From Martelella sp. HB161492 (GTDB taxonomy: Bacteria > Pseudomonadota > Alphaproteobacteria > Rhizobiales > Rhizobiaceae), in NCBI RefSeq assembly GCF_013184775.1, contig NZ_JAATVV010000003.1, positions 186,001-250,000 of the forward strand: a DNA stretch of 64,000 nt, read 5' to 3'. Under the pieces are notes generated by a model that searched no databases, had not been told where the DNA came from, and worked only from the letters and a program-made list of their open reading frames with translations. Positions 34,049 through 42,294 of the stretch are shown piece after piece; positions within the stretch are counted from its first letter, which is position 1, and every line of letters starts with the position of its first letter. The position numbers and the translations under genes are program-made.

Positions 34049-35701
34049 ATGACAAATCTGTTTGACCGCCATCGTGCGCTTCTGGAGCGCGCGGGGCAGG
34101 CCCTGATGACGCGCGAATTCTGGACACCGTTTGCCGAAGTGCCATCTGGCAAATTCTATGGCGAGACGGCGCGCGCCGATGGTGAAGCAGCCTTTGCCGC
34201 CCTTAGCGGCGCGGGCTTCGCGCTGCCCGGTCATCCGGAAGAAGGCCGCATTGGCCGGGAAAGTTCGCCCTGGGGGCAGAGCCTTGGCATCACCTATCCC
34301 AAAGCATCCGTTGCATCATTGCTGGGTGCTGCGCGCCAGGCTCTGCCGCAATGGGCGGCGGCCGATCCTGAAACCCGCACCGGCATTCTTCTCGAAGCGC
34401 TGACCCGCCTCAATGCCATGAGTTTCCTCATCGGCCATGCCACCATGCACACCACCGGTCAGGCTTTTCCGATGGCTTTTCAGGCCGGCGGCCCGCATGC
34501 GCAGGATCGCGGCCTTGAAGCGGTCGCGGCGGCTCATGCGGAAATGACCCGCTCGGCCTTTGCCGCGACCTGGGAAAAGCCACAGGGCAAGGCCGCCCCG
34601 ATCATCATGGAAAAGCGCTGGCGGCTGGTGCCGCGCGGTCTGGCGCTGATGATCGGTTGCCAGACCTTTCCGAACTGGAACGGCTATCCGGGACTGTTTG
34701 CCAGCCTTGCCACCGGCAATCCGGTGATCGTCAAGCCGCATCCGGGTGCCATCCTGCCGCTAGCCCTCACGGTCAAGGTTCTGCGTGCCGTGCTGGCGGA
34801 GGAAGGCTTTTCGCCGGATGTCGTGCTTCTGGCGGCGGATGAGCCCGGCCGCGAAATCACCAAGCAGCTTGTTGCTTCCGGTGCCTTCGCGATCATCGAC
34901 TATACCGGATCGTCCACATTCGCCGCATGGCTCCGCGGCAATGCGGGCGATGCGCTGGTCTTTACCGAGGAGACGGGGGTCAATTCCATTGCCATCACCG
35001 GCGCGGATGACTTTGCCGGCATGTGCGCCAATATCGCCTTCTCGCTGTCGCTCTATTCCGGGCAGATGTGCACCTCGCCGCAGAACCTCTATGTGCCGCG
35101 GGGCGGGATCGACAGCAATGAGGGACACAAGAGCTTCGAGGATGTCGCCGCCGGCATTTCGGACGCCATCGACACGCTTCTGGCCGATGCCAAGCAGGCT
35201 TCCGCCATCTGCGGCACCATTGCCAATCCCGCCACCAAGTCACGCGTTGCCATGGCCCGGCAGGCCGGGCGCGTGGTGCGTTCAAGCGGCGAGACGGGGC
35301 TTGGTGAAAGCGCCACACCGATGATCGTCATTGTCGACGGGCGGGAGGACGGTCCTCAGAACGAAGAATGTTTCGGTCCGGTTTCCTTTGTCATTCCGGT
35401 GGAGGATGAAAACGCCGCCATCGACCGCGCTGCCGCCGTCGCCCGGTGCAAGGGCGCAATCACAGCGGCACTTTATGCCACGGATGGCGCGCTGATCGAG
35501 CGGGCGGCATCGGCCTTTGCCGAAGCCGGCGTCAATCTCTCGGTCAATCTCACCGGCAATATCTACGTCAATCAGTCGGCGGCGTTTTCGGACTTTCATG
35601 TCACGGGAGCCAACCCATCGGGCAATGCCAGCCTGACCGACACAGCATTCGTCGCGCCGCGTTTCCGGCGCGTCATGATCCGCTGGCCCAAAGCCGCCTG
35701 A
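34049..35701 (+). CDS. paaN: Phenylacetate degradation protein PaaN (aldehyde dehydrogenase-like)
   Basis: The 550-residue aldehyde dehydrogenase-fold protein is of the PaaN type (RRLVPRGLALMIGCQTFPNWN, VIDYTGSSTFAAWL and LYSGQMCTSPQN with a cysteine at the catalytic position). PaaN occurs in paa clusters alongside or instead of PaaZ; here both are present, so its step is uncertain and may be a second semialdehyde oxidation. GGGAGGAGAC lies upstream. It probably heads the paaN-liv-fadJ-like plus-strand unit. Confidence 0.85.
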   Translation: MTNLFDRHRALLERAGQALMTREFWTPFAEVPSGKFYGETARADGEAAFAALSGAGFALPGHPEEGRIGRESSPWGQSLGITYPKASVASLLGAARQALPQWAAADPETRTGILLEALTRLNAMSFLIGHATMHTTGQAFPMAFQAGGPHAQDRGLEAVAAAHAEMTRSAFAATWEKPQGKAAPIIMEKRWRLVPRGLALMIGCQTFPNWNGYPGLFASLATGNPVIVKPHPGAILPLALTVKVLRAVLAEEGFSPDVVLLAADEPGREITKQLVASGAFAIIDYTGSSTFAAWLRGNAGDALVFTEETGVNSIAITGADDFAGMCANIAFSLSLYSGQMCTSPQNLYVPRGGIDSNEGHKSFEDVAAGISDAIDTLLADAKQASAICGTIANPATKSRVAMARQAGRVVRSSGETGLGESATPMIVIVDGREDGPQNEECFGPVSFVIPVEDENAAIDRAAAVARCKGAITAALYATDGALIERAASAFAEAGVNLSVNLTGNIYVNQSAAFSDFHVTGANPSGNASLTDTAFVAPRFRRVMIRWPKAA

Positions 35702-35748
35702 GGAGGGGCGGGGCCAGTTTCAGTCTGGATAACAAGGGAGGATATCCA

Positions 35749-36891
35749 ATGAAGTATCTTGCAACCACGGCGCTTGCAACGCTCGCGCTTGTCACCGTCG
35801 CCGGTGCTGCCAATGCAGAATTCAAGCTCGGCGCCAGCGTTTCGGCTACCGGCCCGGCTGCCTTTCTCGGCGATCCGGAAAAGAAGACCATCGAAATGCT
35901 GGTCGACGATCTCAATGCCAAGGGCGGCATCAATGGCGAGAAGATCGCTCTCGTGCTCTATGATGACGGCGGTGATCCGAACAAGGCGCGCACCTTTGCC
36001 ACACGCCTGATCGAGGATGACGAGGTGGCGGCCATCATCGGCGGCACCACCACCGGCACATCCATGTCGATCCTTGCGGTCGCCGAAGATGCAGAAATCC
36101 CGTTCATTTCGCTTGCCGGTGCGATCCAGATCATCGATCCGGTCAAGCCTTACGTCTTCAAGACCCCGCATACCGACCGCATGGCCTGCGAAAAGATCTT
36201 CGAGAACATGCAAAAGAACGGCATCACCAAGATTGGCATGATCTCGGGAACCGATGGTTTCGGTGCTTCGATGCAGGCCCAGTGCAAGGACGTGGCGGGC
36301 AATTACGGCGTCGAGATCCTGGCGGACGAGATTTACGGGCCGAGCGATGCCGACATGACGCCGCAGCTCACCAAGATCAAGAATACCGAAGGCGTTCAGG
36401 CGATCCTCAATCCCGGTTTCGGCCAGGGCCCGGCGATCGTCACCCGCAATGCCCATCAGCTCGGTATTGATGTGCCGTTCTATCAGAGCCATGGCGTTGC
36501 CTCCGACGGCTTTATCGAACTCGTCGGCAATGATGCCGCAGAAGGCGTACGCCTGCCGGGAACAGCGCTTCTGATCGCCGATATCCTGCCGGCCGACGAT
36601 CCGCAGAAGGATGTCGTCATGGCCTACAAGACGGCCTATGAGGGCAAGTACAACGAGAAGGTTTCCACCTTCGGCGGCTACGCCAATGATGCCTTCCTTT
36701 TGATGACCAATGCCATGGAAAATGCCGGCAGCGAGGATCCGCAGGCGATCCGCGATGCACTGGAAGCGACCAATGGTCTGGTCGGCACGACCGGCATCTA
36801 CACGATGGGTCCGGACAATCACCTCGGTCTCGATCTCTCCGCCTTCCGCATGCTTGCCATCCAGAATGGTGGCTGGACCTCGATCGACTGA
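35749..36891 (+). CDS. Branched-chain amino acid-type ABC solute-binding protein (LivK-like), probably for an aromatic acid
   Basis: The 380-residue periplasmic protein has a signal peptide (about 1-22, cleavage after ANA) and then FKLGASVSATGPAAFLGDPEK, the usual LivK start. NAKGGINGEKIALVLYDDGGDPNKA fits the family. GGGAGGA precedes the ATG. Its location between paaN and the final beta-oxidation fusion, in one run with four transporter genes, suggests phenylacetate or a related aromatic acid as ligand rather than leucine (inference). Confidence 0.88.
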   Translation: MKYLATTALATLALVTVAGAANAEFKLGASVSATGPAAFLGDPEKKTIEMLVDDLNAKGGINGEKIALVLYDDGGDPNKARTFATRLIEDDEVAAIIGGTTTGTSMSILAVAEDAEIPFISLAGAIQIIDPVKPYVFKTPHTDRMACEKIFENMQKNGITKIGMISGTDGFGASMQAQCKDVAGNYGVEILADEIYGPSDADMTPQLTKIKNTEGVQAILNPGFGQGPAIVTRNAHQLGIDVPFYQSHGVASDGFIELVGNDAAEGVRLPGTALLIADILPADDPQKDVVMAYKTAYEGKYNEKVSTFGGYANDAFLLMTNAMENAGSEDPQAIRDALEATNGLVGTTGIYTMGPDNHLGLDLSAFRMLAIQNGGWTSID

Positions 36892-36909
36892 GGCTGCGCC
36901 GCCTGACCG

Positions 36910-36956
36910 CCGGGCCTTCAGAAAGGCCCGGCCTTCGCGGAACGGCATGCCGTTCC
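36910..36956 (+). terminator. Two tandem hairpins between SBP and permease genes
   Basis: CCGGGCCTT (36910-36918) pairs with AAGGCCCGG (36923-36931), and GGAACGGCATGCCGTTCC (36939-36956) is a perfect 18-base palindrome. There is no T-run. They probably protect the SBP message or cut down read-through to the permeases. Confidence 0.6.
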
Positions 36957-36990
36957 ACTTGTTTCGTCTTTCGTTCGGGAACCATTCTCC

Positions 36991-37863
36991 ATGGACGCAT
37001 TGATGCAGTTTCTGCTCTCCGGGATCACGGTTGGCGCGGTTTATGCGCTGGTCGCACTCGGCTTCACGATCATCTACAACGCCTCCGATGTGGTGAATTT
37101 CGCGCAAGGGGAATTCGTCATGATGGGCGGCATGATCACCGCTTTCACCTATGCAGCCGGTCTGCCATTGCCGCTTGCAGCGGTGATCGCGATCCTGATC
37201 ACGGCTGCTGCAGGCGTGGCGCTGAACAAGCTCGCCATCGAGCCTGCGCGCGGCGCACCCGTGGTGTCGCTTGTCATCATCACCATCGGCGCGTCGATCT
37301 TCATTCGCGGTGCGGCCCAGCTGATCTTCGACAAGCAGCTGCATCGCTTTCCCGCCTTTTCCGGTGATGATCCGATCCGCATTCTCGGCGCAACCCTATT
37401 GCCGCAGAGCCTGTGGGTGATCGGCGGCGCGCTGTTCGTCTTTATCGGGCTCTGGGCCTTCTTCACCAAGACGCTGACCGGCAAGGCAGTGCTGGCAGCG
37501 GCCAATAACCGCCAGGCGGCCCAGCTCGTCGGCATCAACATCAATTGGGTGATGACGCTTTCCTTCTCGCTGTCGGCCGGTATCGCGGCTCTCGGCGGCG
37601 TGCTGATCACGCCGATCACGCTTGTGGGATACGACGTTGGCGTGGCGCTGGCGCTCAAGGGGTTTGCCGCTGCCATGCTCGGCGGCATGGGCAATCCCAA
37701 GGGCGCGCTGGTCGGAGGTATCGCGCTCGGCCTGCTTGAAGCCCTGACGGCGGGCTATATCTCGTCGCAATACAAGGAAGCTGTCGCCTTTATCGTCATC
37801 CTCGCGGTGCTGTTTGTCATGCCGCAGGGCCTGTTCGGCCACAAGTCGACCGAAAGGGTGTGA
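36991..37863 (+). CDS. livH: LivH-type ABC transporter permease
   Basis: The 290-residue membrane protein has about eight hydrophobic segments. The start FLLSGITVGAVYALVALGFTIIYNASDVVNFAQGEF includes the conserved LivH N-F-A-x-G-E motif, and GGMGNPKGALVGG lies near the C-terminus. It forms the channel together with LivM. Confidence 0.93.
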   Translation: MDALMQFLLSGITVGAVYALVALGFTIIYNASDVVNFAQGEFVMMGGMITAFTYAAGLPLPLAAVIAILITAAAGVALNKLAIEPARGAPVVSLVIITIGASIFIRGAAQLIFDKQLHRFPAFSGDDPIRILGATLLPQSLWVIGGALFVFIGLWAFFTKTLTGKAVLAAANNRQAAQLVGININWVMTLSFSLSAGIAALGGVLITPITLVGYDVGVALALKGFAAAMLGGMGNPKGALVGGIALGLLEALTAGYISSQYKEAVAFIVILAVLFVMPQGLFGHKSTERV

Positions 37864-37867
37864 TGGC

Positions 37868-38824
37868 ATGCGCTTGAATTCAAAATGGGTCCAGATCGCC
37901 ATTGTTGCGGCATTGATCGCGCTTTTGCCGCTGTTCTTCCCGTCCGGCTATTATTATCGCGTCGGTGCGCTGATCTTCGTCAATGCGCTCGCCGCCGTCG
38001 GCCTTGTCGTGCTGATCGGCTATGCCGGGCAGATCTCGCTGGGCGCCGCCGGCTTTGCCGGGATCGGTGCCTATTCCTGTGCGCTGGCGCCGGAGCTGTT
38101 GGGTATTCACCCCGGCCTTGCCGCCATTGGTGGGGCTATTCTTTCCGGCGTGATTGCCGCGATCATCGGCCGGCCGATCCTGAAGCTGAAAGGCTATTAC
38201 CTTGCTGTTGCCACGCTTGGCTTTGGCATATTGATGACGCTGTTTCTCACCAATGAACGCGAGATCACCGGCGGCCCGGATGGCATGGCGGTGCCGGATC
38301 TCGGTCTGCGTGGCCTCTTGAAGGACATGGGGCTCAAACTTTCCGGCGGCGAGTTCTGGTATTTCTTCTGCGGCATCGTGCTGGTGATCGGTGTCTGGAT
38401 CGCGCTCAATCTGGCGCAAAGCCCGACGGGGCGGGCCATGCGGGCGCTGCATGGTTCCGAGGTTGCTGCCCGCACGGTCGGCATCAATGTCGCCCGCGTC
38501 AAGCTGCAGGCCTTTGTCATTTCGGCTGTCTATGCCTCGATTGCCGGTTCGCTGCTGGCGCTGCAGAACCAGTTCATCACACCGGATGTCGCGGGCTTCA
38601 TGCATTCGATCGAGATGGTGTCGATGGCGGTCCTCGGTGGCGTCGGTTCGGTGCTGGGCGCCACCCTCGGCGCGGTGATCCTCACGCTTCTGCCGCAGGT
38701 GCTGACGGTGTTTGCCGAATATGAGCAGCTGGTTCTCGGCGCGATCATGATCACGGTGATGATCTTCATGCCGCAGGGGCTCTTGCCCTCGCTTGCGCGG
38801 CGTCTGAAAGGGAGGGGAGAATGA
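37868..38824 (+). CDS. livM: LivM-type ABC transporter permease
   Basis: The 318-residue second permease has multiple membrane segments. GYAGQISLGAAGFAGIGAYS matches the LivM signature, ALHGSEVAARTVGINVARVKLQAF is the coupling loop, and GGVGSVLGATLGAV is near the end. The ATG at 37868 is used since the longer frame overlaps livH. The stop overlaps livG (ATGA). Confidence 0.93.
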   Translation: MRLNSKWVQIAIVAALIALLPLFFPSGYYYRVGALIFVNALAAVGLVVLIGYAGQISLGAAGFAGIGAYSCALAPELLGIHPGLAAIGGAILSGVIAAIIGRPILKLKGYYLAVATLGFGILMTLFLTNEREITGGPDGMAVPDLGLRGLLKDMGLKLSGGEFWYFFCGIVLVIGVWIALNLAQSPTGRAMRALHGSEVAARTVGINVARVKLQAFVISAVYASIAGSLLALQNQFITPDVAGFMHSIEMVSMAVLGGVGSVLGATLGAVILTLLPQVLTVFAEYEQLVLGAIMITVMIFMPQGLLPSLARRLKGRGE

Positions 38825-39609
38825 GCCTTCTCGAGGTGAGCGGCCTTGGCATTTCCTTTGGCGGCATCCGTGCCGTCAACAATGTCGGCTTTGCTGCCAA
38901 TCCGGGCGAAATCGTCTCCGTCATCGGCCCGAACGGTGCGGGAAAGACCACGCTCTTCAACATGATTTCCGGCGTTTACCAGCCGGGCGAGGGCCGCGTG
39001 CTGCTGGATGGCAGGGCGGTGACGGGCTTTGCCCCGGACAGGCTCGCCGCCATGGGGCTAACGCGGACCTTCCAGAACCTGCAGATCTTTCAGGAGATGA
39101 GCGTTCTGGAAAATGTCATCGCCGGCTTTCACCTTCAGGAACGCGGCGCATTGGTGGCCGATCTTCTGTCGCTGCCCGGGTCGCGCCGCCGCGCCGCAAA
39201 GGCTCGGGATGCGGCCATGGTCCTGCTGCGCAAGGTCGGGCTTGAGAAGGCGGCCGAGCGGCAGGCAGGCAATCTTTCCTATGGCGCGCTGAAACGGCTG
39301 GAGATTGCCCGGGCGCTGGCCGTTGCCCCCCGCGTTCTGCTGCTCGATGAGCCGGCGGCCGGCTGCAATGCGGTTGAGACGGAAGAGATCGACCGGCTGA
39401 TTGCCGAACTGGCGGCCTCCGGCATCGCCATTCTTCTGGTCGAGCATGACATGAAGATGGTGATGCGCATTTCCAACCATATCGTCGTTCTCGATCATGG
39501 CGAGAAGATTGCCGAGGGCGAACCGGAGGCGGTTGCCCGCAACAAGGCGGTGATTGCTGCCTATCTCGGAACGGCCGACGAGGAGGAACCTGCCGATGCT
39601 GACGGTTAA
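38821..39609 (+). CDS. livG: LivG-type ABC transporter ATPase
   Basis: This 262-residue ATPase has Walker A GPNGAGKTT (about 38-46), the LivG-type QNLQIFQEMSVLENV segment, signature LSYGALKRLEIARALA, Walker B VLLLDEPAAGCN and the switch VEHDMKMVM. Translation is coupled to livM (4-bp overlap), and it overlaps livF by 14 bp. Confidence 0.95.
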   Translation: MSLLEVSGLGISFGGIRAVNNVGFAANPGEIVSVIGPNGAGKTTLFNMISGVYQPGEGRVLLDGRAVTGFAPDRLAAMGLTRTFQNLQIFQEMSVLENVIAGFHLQERGALVADLLSLPGSRRRAAKARDAAMVLLRKVGLEKAAERQAGNLSYGALKRLEIARALAVAPRVLLLDEPAAGCNAVETEEIDRLIAELAASGIAILLVEHDMKMVMRISNHIVVLDHGEKIAEGEPEAVARNKAVIAAYLGTADEEEPADADG

Positions 39610-40297
39610 GGGGCTGCGCTCGGCCTATGGGCGCATCGAGGTGCTGCATGGCATCGATATCGAGGTGAAATCCGGTGAAATCGTTACCGTCGTCGGGGCA
39701 AACGGCGCGGGCAAGACGACGCTGCTGAAGTGCCTTTCGGGCTTGCAGAAGGTCCTGGATGGCGAGGTGATCTTTCGCGGCGAGATCATCACGGATGTGC
39801 CGGGCTACAAGCGGCTTGCGCGCGGCATTGCCCAGTCGCCGGAAGGCCGCCAGATCTTCACCAACCTCTCTGTGGAGGAAAACCTGCGGCTTGGCGCCTT
39901 CCTGTTCACGGATGAGCGCGTCGACCGGGACATGGAGGATGCCTTCGAGATGTTCCCGGTGCTGCGCCAGAAACGCAATCTGGCTGCCGGCGGGCTTTCC
40001 GGCGGGCAGCAGCAAATGCTGGCAATTGCCCGCGCGCTGATGGGCCGGCCGGCCTGCCTGCTGCTCGATGAACCGTCAATGGGGCTGGCGCCGCTGCTGG
40101 TGGCGCAGATTTTCGATGTCGTCAAGGCGCTGAAATCCCGCGACGTCACCGTGCTTCTGGTCGAGCAGAATGCCTTCGGCGCGCTGAAGATCGCCGATCG
40201 CGGCTATGTGATGGAAACAGGCCGCATCACCATGGAAGGACCGGCGGCAGCATTGATTGCCGACCCGCAGGTCCGTGAAGCCTATCTTGGAATCTGA
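39596..40297 (+). CDS. livF: LivF-type ABC transporter ATPase
   Basis: This 233-residue ATPase has Walker A GANGAGKTT (about 35-43), signature LSGGQQQMLAIARALM, Walker B LLLDEPSMGLAP and VEQNAFGALKIADRGYVMETG, typical of LivF. It pairs with LivG. The fused beta-oxidation gene starts 1 bp after its stop. Confidence 0.95.
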   Translation: MLTVKGLRSAYGRIEVLHGIDIEVKSGEIVTVVGANGAGKTTLLKCLSGLQKVLDGEVIFRGEIITDVPGYKRLARGIAQSPEGRQIFTNLSVEENLRLGAFLFTDERVDRDMEDAFEMFPVLRQKRNLAAGGLSGGQQQMLAIARALMGRPACLLLDEPSMGLAPLLVAQIFDVVKALKSRDVTVLLVEQNAFGALKIADRGYVMETGRITMEGPAAALIADPQVREAYLGI

Positions 40298-40298
40298 T

Positions 40299-42242
40299 AT
40301 GAGCCTTGTTTCGATCCGCCATGACGGCGATATCGCTGTCGTCACCATCGACAATCCACCGGTCAATGCGCTTTCGACGGCGCTGAGACAGGCGCTCGTC
40401 GATACTGTTGCCGCGCTCGACGCCGATGTTTTCGTCCGCGCTGTCGTCCTGACCTGCGCCGGGCGGACCTTCATCGCCGGCGCTGATGTGCGCGAATTCG
40501 GCCAGCCGCCGCAAGAGCCGCAGCTGCCGGATGTGGTTGCCGCCATCGAGGCGGCGGAAAAGCCGTGGATTGCTGCCATTCATGGCGCAGCACTCGGCGG
40601 CGGGTTTGAAATTGCGCTTGGCTGCCGGTTCCGCATCGCGGCGTCTGCCGCCTCGGTCGGGCTTCCGGAGGTGACGCTCGGCGTCATGCCCGGCGCTTCC
40701 GGCACGGTTAGAACCCCCCGTCTTGCCGGCGCTGACGTGGCGGTGAAGCTTGCGACTACGGGTAAACCGATGAAGGCACCTGCCGCCCTGGAGGCGGGCT
40801 TGCTGGATGCGGTTGCCGAAGGCGATCTGGTCCGGGATGCCGTTGCCTTCGCGCTTGCTGCACTCGAAAAACCGTTTCCGCCAAGGGTCAGCGAACGCCC
40901 TGTGGCTGACATGCCGGACGATTTCTGGCAGGCGGCGGAAAGAGAGGCGGCAAAAGCTGGACACCGTGCGCCGCTTTCAGCGCTTGAGTCGATCCGTTTT
41001 GCCTGTTCCGCGCCGTTCGATGTGGCGATGAAGCGCGAGCGCGACCTGTTTCTTGCGCTGCGCGGCTCTGATGAAGCTGCGGCACTGCGCTACGTCTTCT
41101 TTGCCGAGCGGACGGCGGCCCGGCCGGATGCGCTTGCCGGTATCGCGCCGCGCGCCTTTCAGCATGTCGGTGTGGTCGGCGGCGGCACGATGGGTGCGGG
41201 CATTGCCGCAGCGGTGCTCAATGCCGGGCTGACGGTGACGCTGATTGAACGCGATGCCGAAGCGCTCGACCGCGGCATGGCCAATCTTGATGGTATTTTC
41301 AAAGCCTCCGTCAAAAGCGGCAGGCTTGCTGAGGCGGATCGTATGGCGCGCATGCAACGGGTCACCGGCGCCCATGACTATGCTGCGCTGTCCGGCTGCG
41401 ACCTGGTGATTGAGGCGGTGTTCGAGGAAATTTCCGTCAAGCGCGCCGTCTTTGCCGAACTGGACCGGGTTTGCCGCGCCGATGCGATCCTTGCAACCAA
41501 TACGTCCTATCTCGATCCGCGTCTGATTGCTGAAGGTCTTTCAAATCCGGAACGCTTCATCGGCCTGCATTTCTTCTCTCCGGCCCATGTGATGAAGCTG
41601 CTGGAAATCGTGCCGGTGCCGGAAACGGCGGCGGATGTACTGGCAACTGCCTTTGCGCTCGGCAAAAAGCTCGGAAAAGTGCCGGTGCAGGCGGGTATCT
41701 GCGAAGGGTTCATCGGCAATCGCATCCTGAAACGCTATCGTGCCGAGGCTGAGAGACTTGTGGAGGACGGGGTTGCCATTGCTGATATCGACGCGGCGAT
41801 GCGTGGTTTCGGCTTCAGGATGGGCCCGTTCGAGGCGCAGGATATGGGCGGGCTCGACATTGCCTTTCTGCAGCGCGAGGGCGCGCGCAAGACAGGGCAG
41901 GCGGTCGCCGAGACGCTCGGCGATATTCTCGTGCGCGCAGGCCGCAAGGGGCAGAAGACCGGTGGTGGCTGGTATGACTATGACGGGCGCCGGCCGGTCC
42001 GGTCCGACGCAACGGCAAGCCTGCTGGCCGGGCGTATCGCGACGGCGACAGTCATGACACCGGATGCGATTGCGGCCCGGCTGGTGTCAGCCATGGCCGC
42101 TGAAGGGCAGGCCATCCTGAAAGAAGGCATTGCCGCCGGACCCGAGGATATCGATCTGGTGGAAATTCATGGCTATGGCTTTCCGCGCCACAAGGGCGGC
42201 CCGATGTTCATCGCCGGGAAAAGCGCTGATCCAGGCCGTTAA
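40299..42242 (+). CDS. Fused enoyl-CoA hydratase/3-hydroxyacyl-CoA dehydrogenase (FadJ-like; PaaF+PaaH roles)
   Basis: The 647-residue protein has a crotonase domain (about 1-190), with both catalytic glutamates in GGGFEIALGCRF and VGLPEVTLGVMPG, and an NAD domain from VGVVGGGTMGAGIAAAV (about 290), with the catalytic His in GLHFFSPAHVMKLLEIV. A C-terminal dehydrogenase domain ends the protein. Usual FadB/J proteins read GAGGTQRLPR after the second Glu; here it is GASGTVRTPR. No separate paaF or paaH exists in the cluster, so this protein probably does both steps (hydration of 2,3-dehydroadipyl-CoA and oxidation of 3-hydroxyadipyl-CoA). This is inference from position, 1 bp behind livF. Confidence 0.9.
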   Translation: MSLVSIRHDGDIAVVTIDNPPVNALSTALRQALVDTVAALDADVFVRAVVLTCAGRTFIAGADVREFGQPPQEPQLPDVVAAIEAAEKPWIAAIHGAALGGGFEIALGCRFRIAASAASVGLPEVTLGVMPGASGTVRTPRLAGADVAVKLATTGKPMKAPAALEAGLLDAVAEGDLVRDAVAFALAALEKPFPPRVSERPVADMPDDFWQAAEREAAKAGHRAPLSALESIRFACSAPFDVAMKRERDLFLALRGSDEAAALRYVFFAERTAARPDALAGIAPRAFQHVGVVGGGTMGAGIAAAVLNAGLTVTLIERDAEALDRGMANLDGIFKASVKSGRLAEADRMARMQRVTGAHDYAALSGCDLVIEAVFEEISVKRAVFAELDRVCRADAILATNTSYLDPRLIAEGLSNPERFIGLHFFSPAHVMKLLEIVPVPETAADVLATAFALGKKLGKVPVQAGICEGFIGNRILKRYRAEAERLVEDGVAIADIDAAMRGFGFRMGPFEAQDMGGLDIAFLQREGARKTGQAVAETLGDILVRAGRKGQKTGGGWYDYDGRRPVRSDATASLLAGRIATATVMTPDAIAARLVSAMAAEGQAILKEGIAAGPEDIDLVEIHGYGFPRHKGGPMFIAGKSADPGR

Positions 42243-42256
42243 TTGGCCGAAACGGT

Positions 42257-42287
42257 GAGAGCGGCCCCTGCAATCGGCGCCGCTCTC
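42257..42287. terminator. Bidirectional hairpin between fadJ-like gene and membrane protein gene
   Basis: GAGAGCGGC (42257-42265) pairs perfectly with GCCGCTCTC (42279-42287) around a 13-base loop. It lies in the 52-bp convergent gap. Confidence 0.65.
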
Positions 42288-42294
42288 TTGAGGC

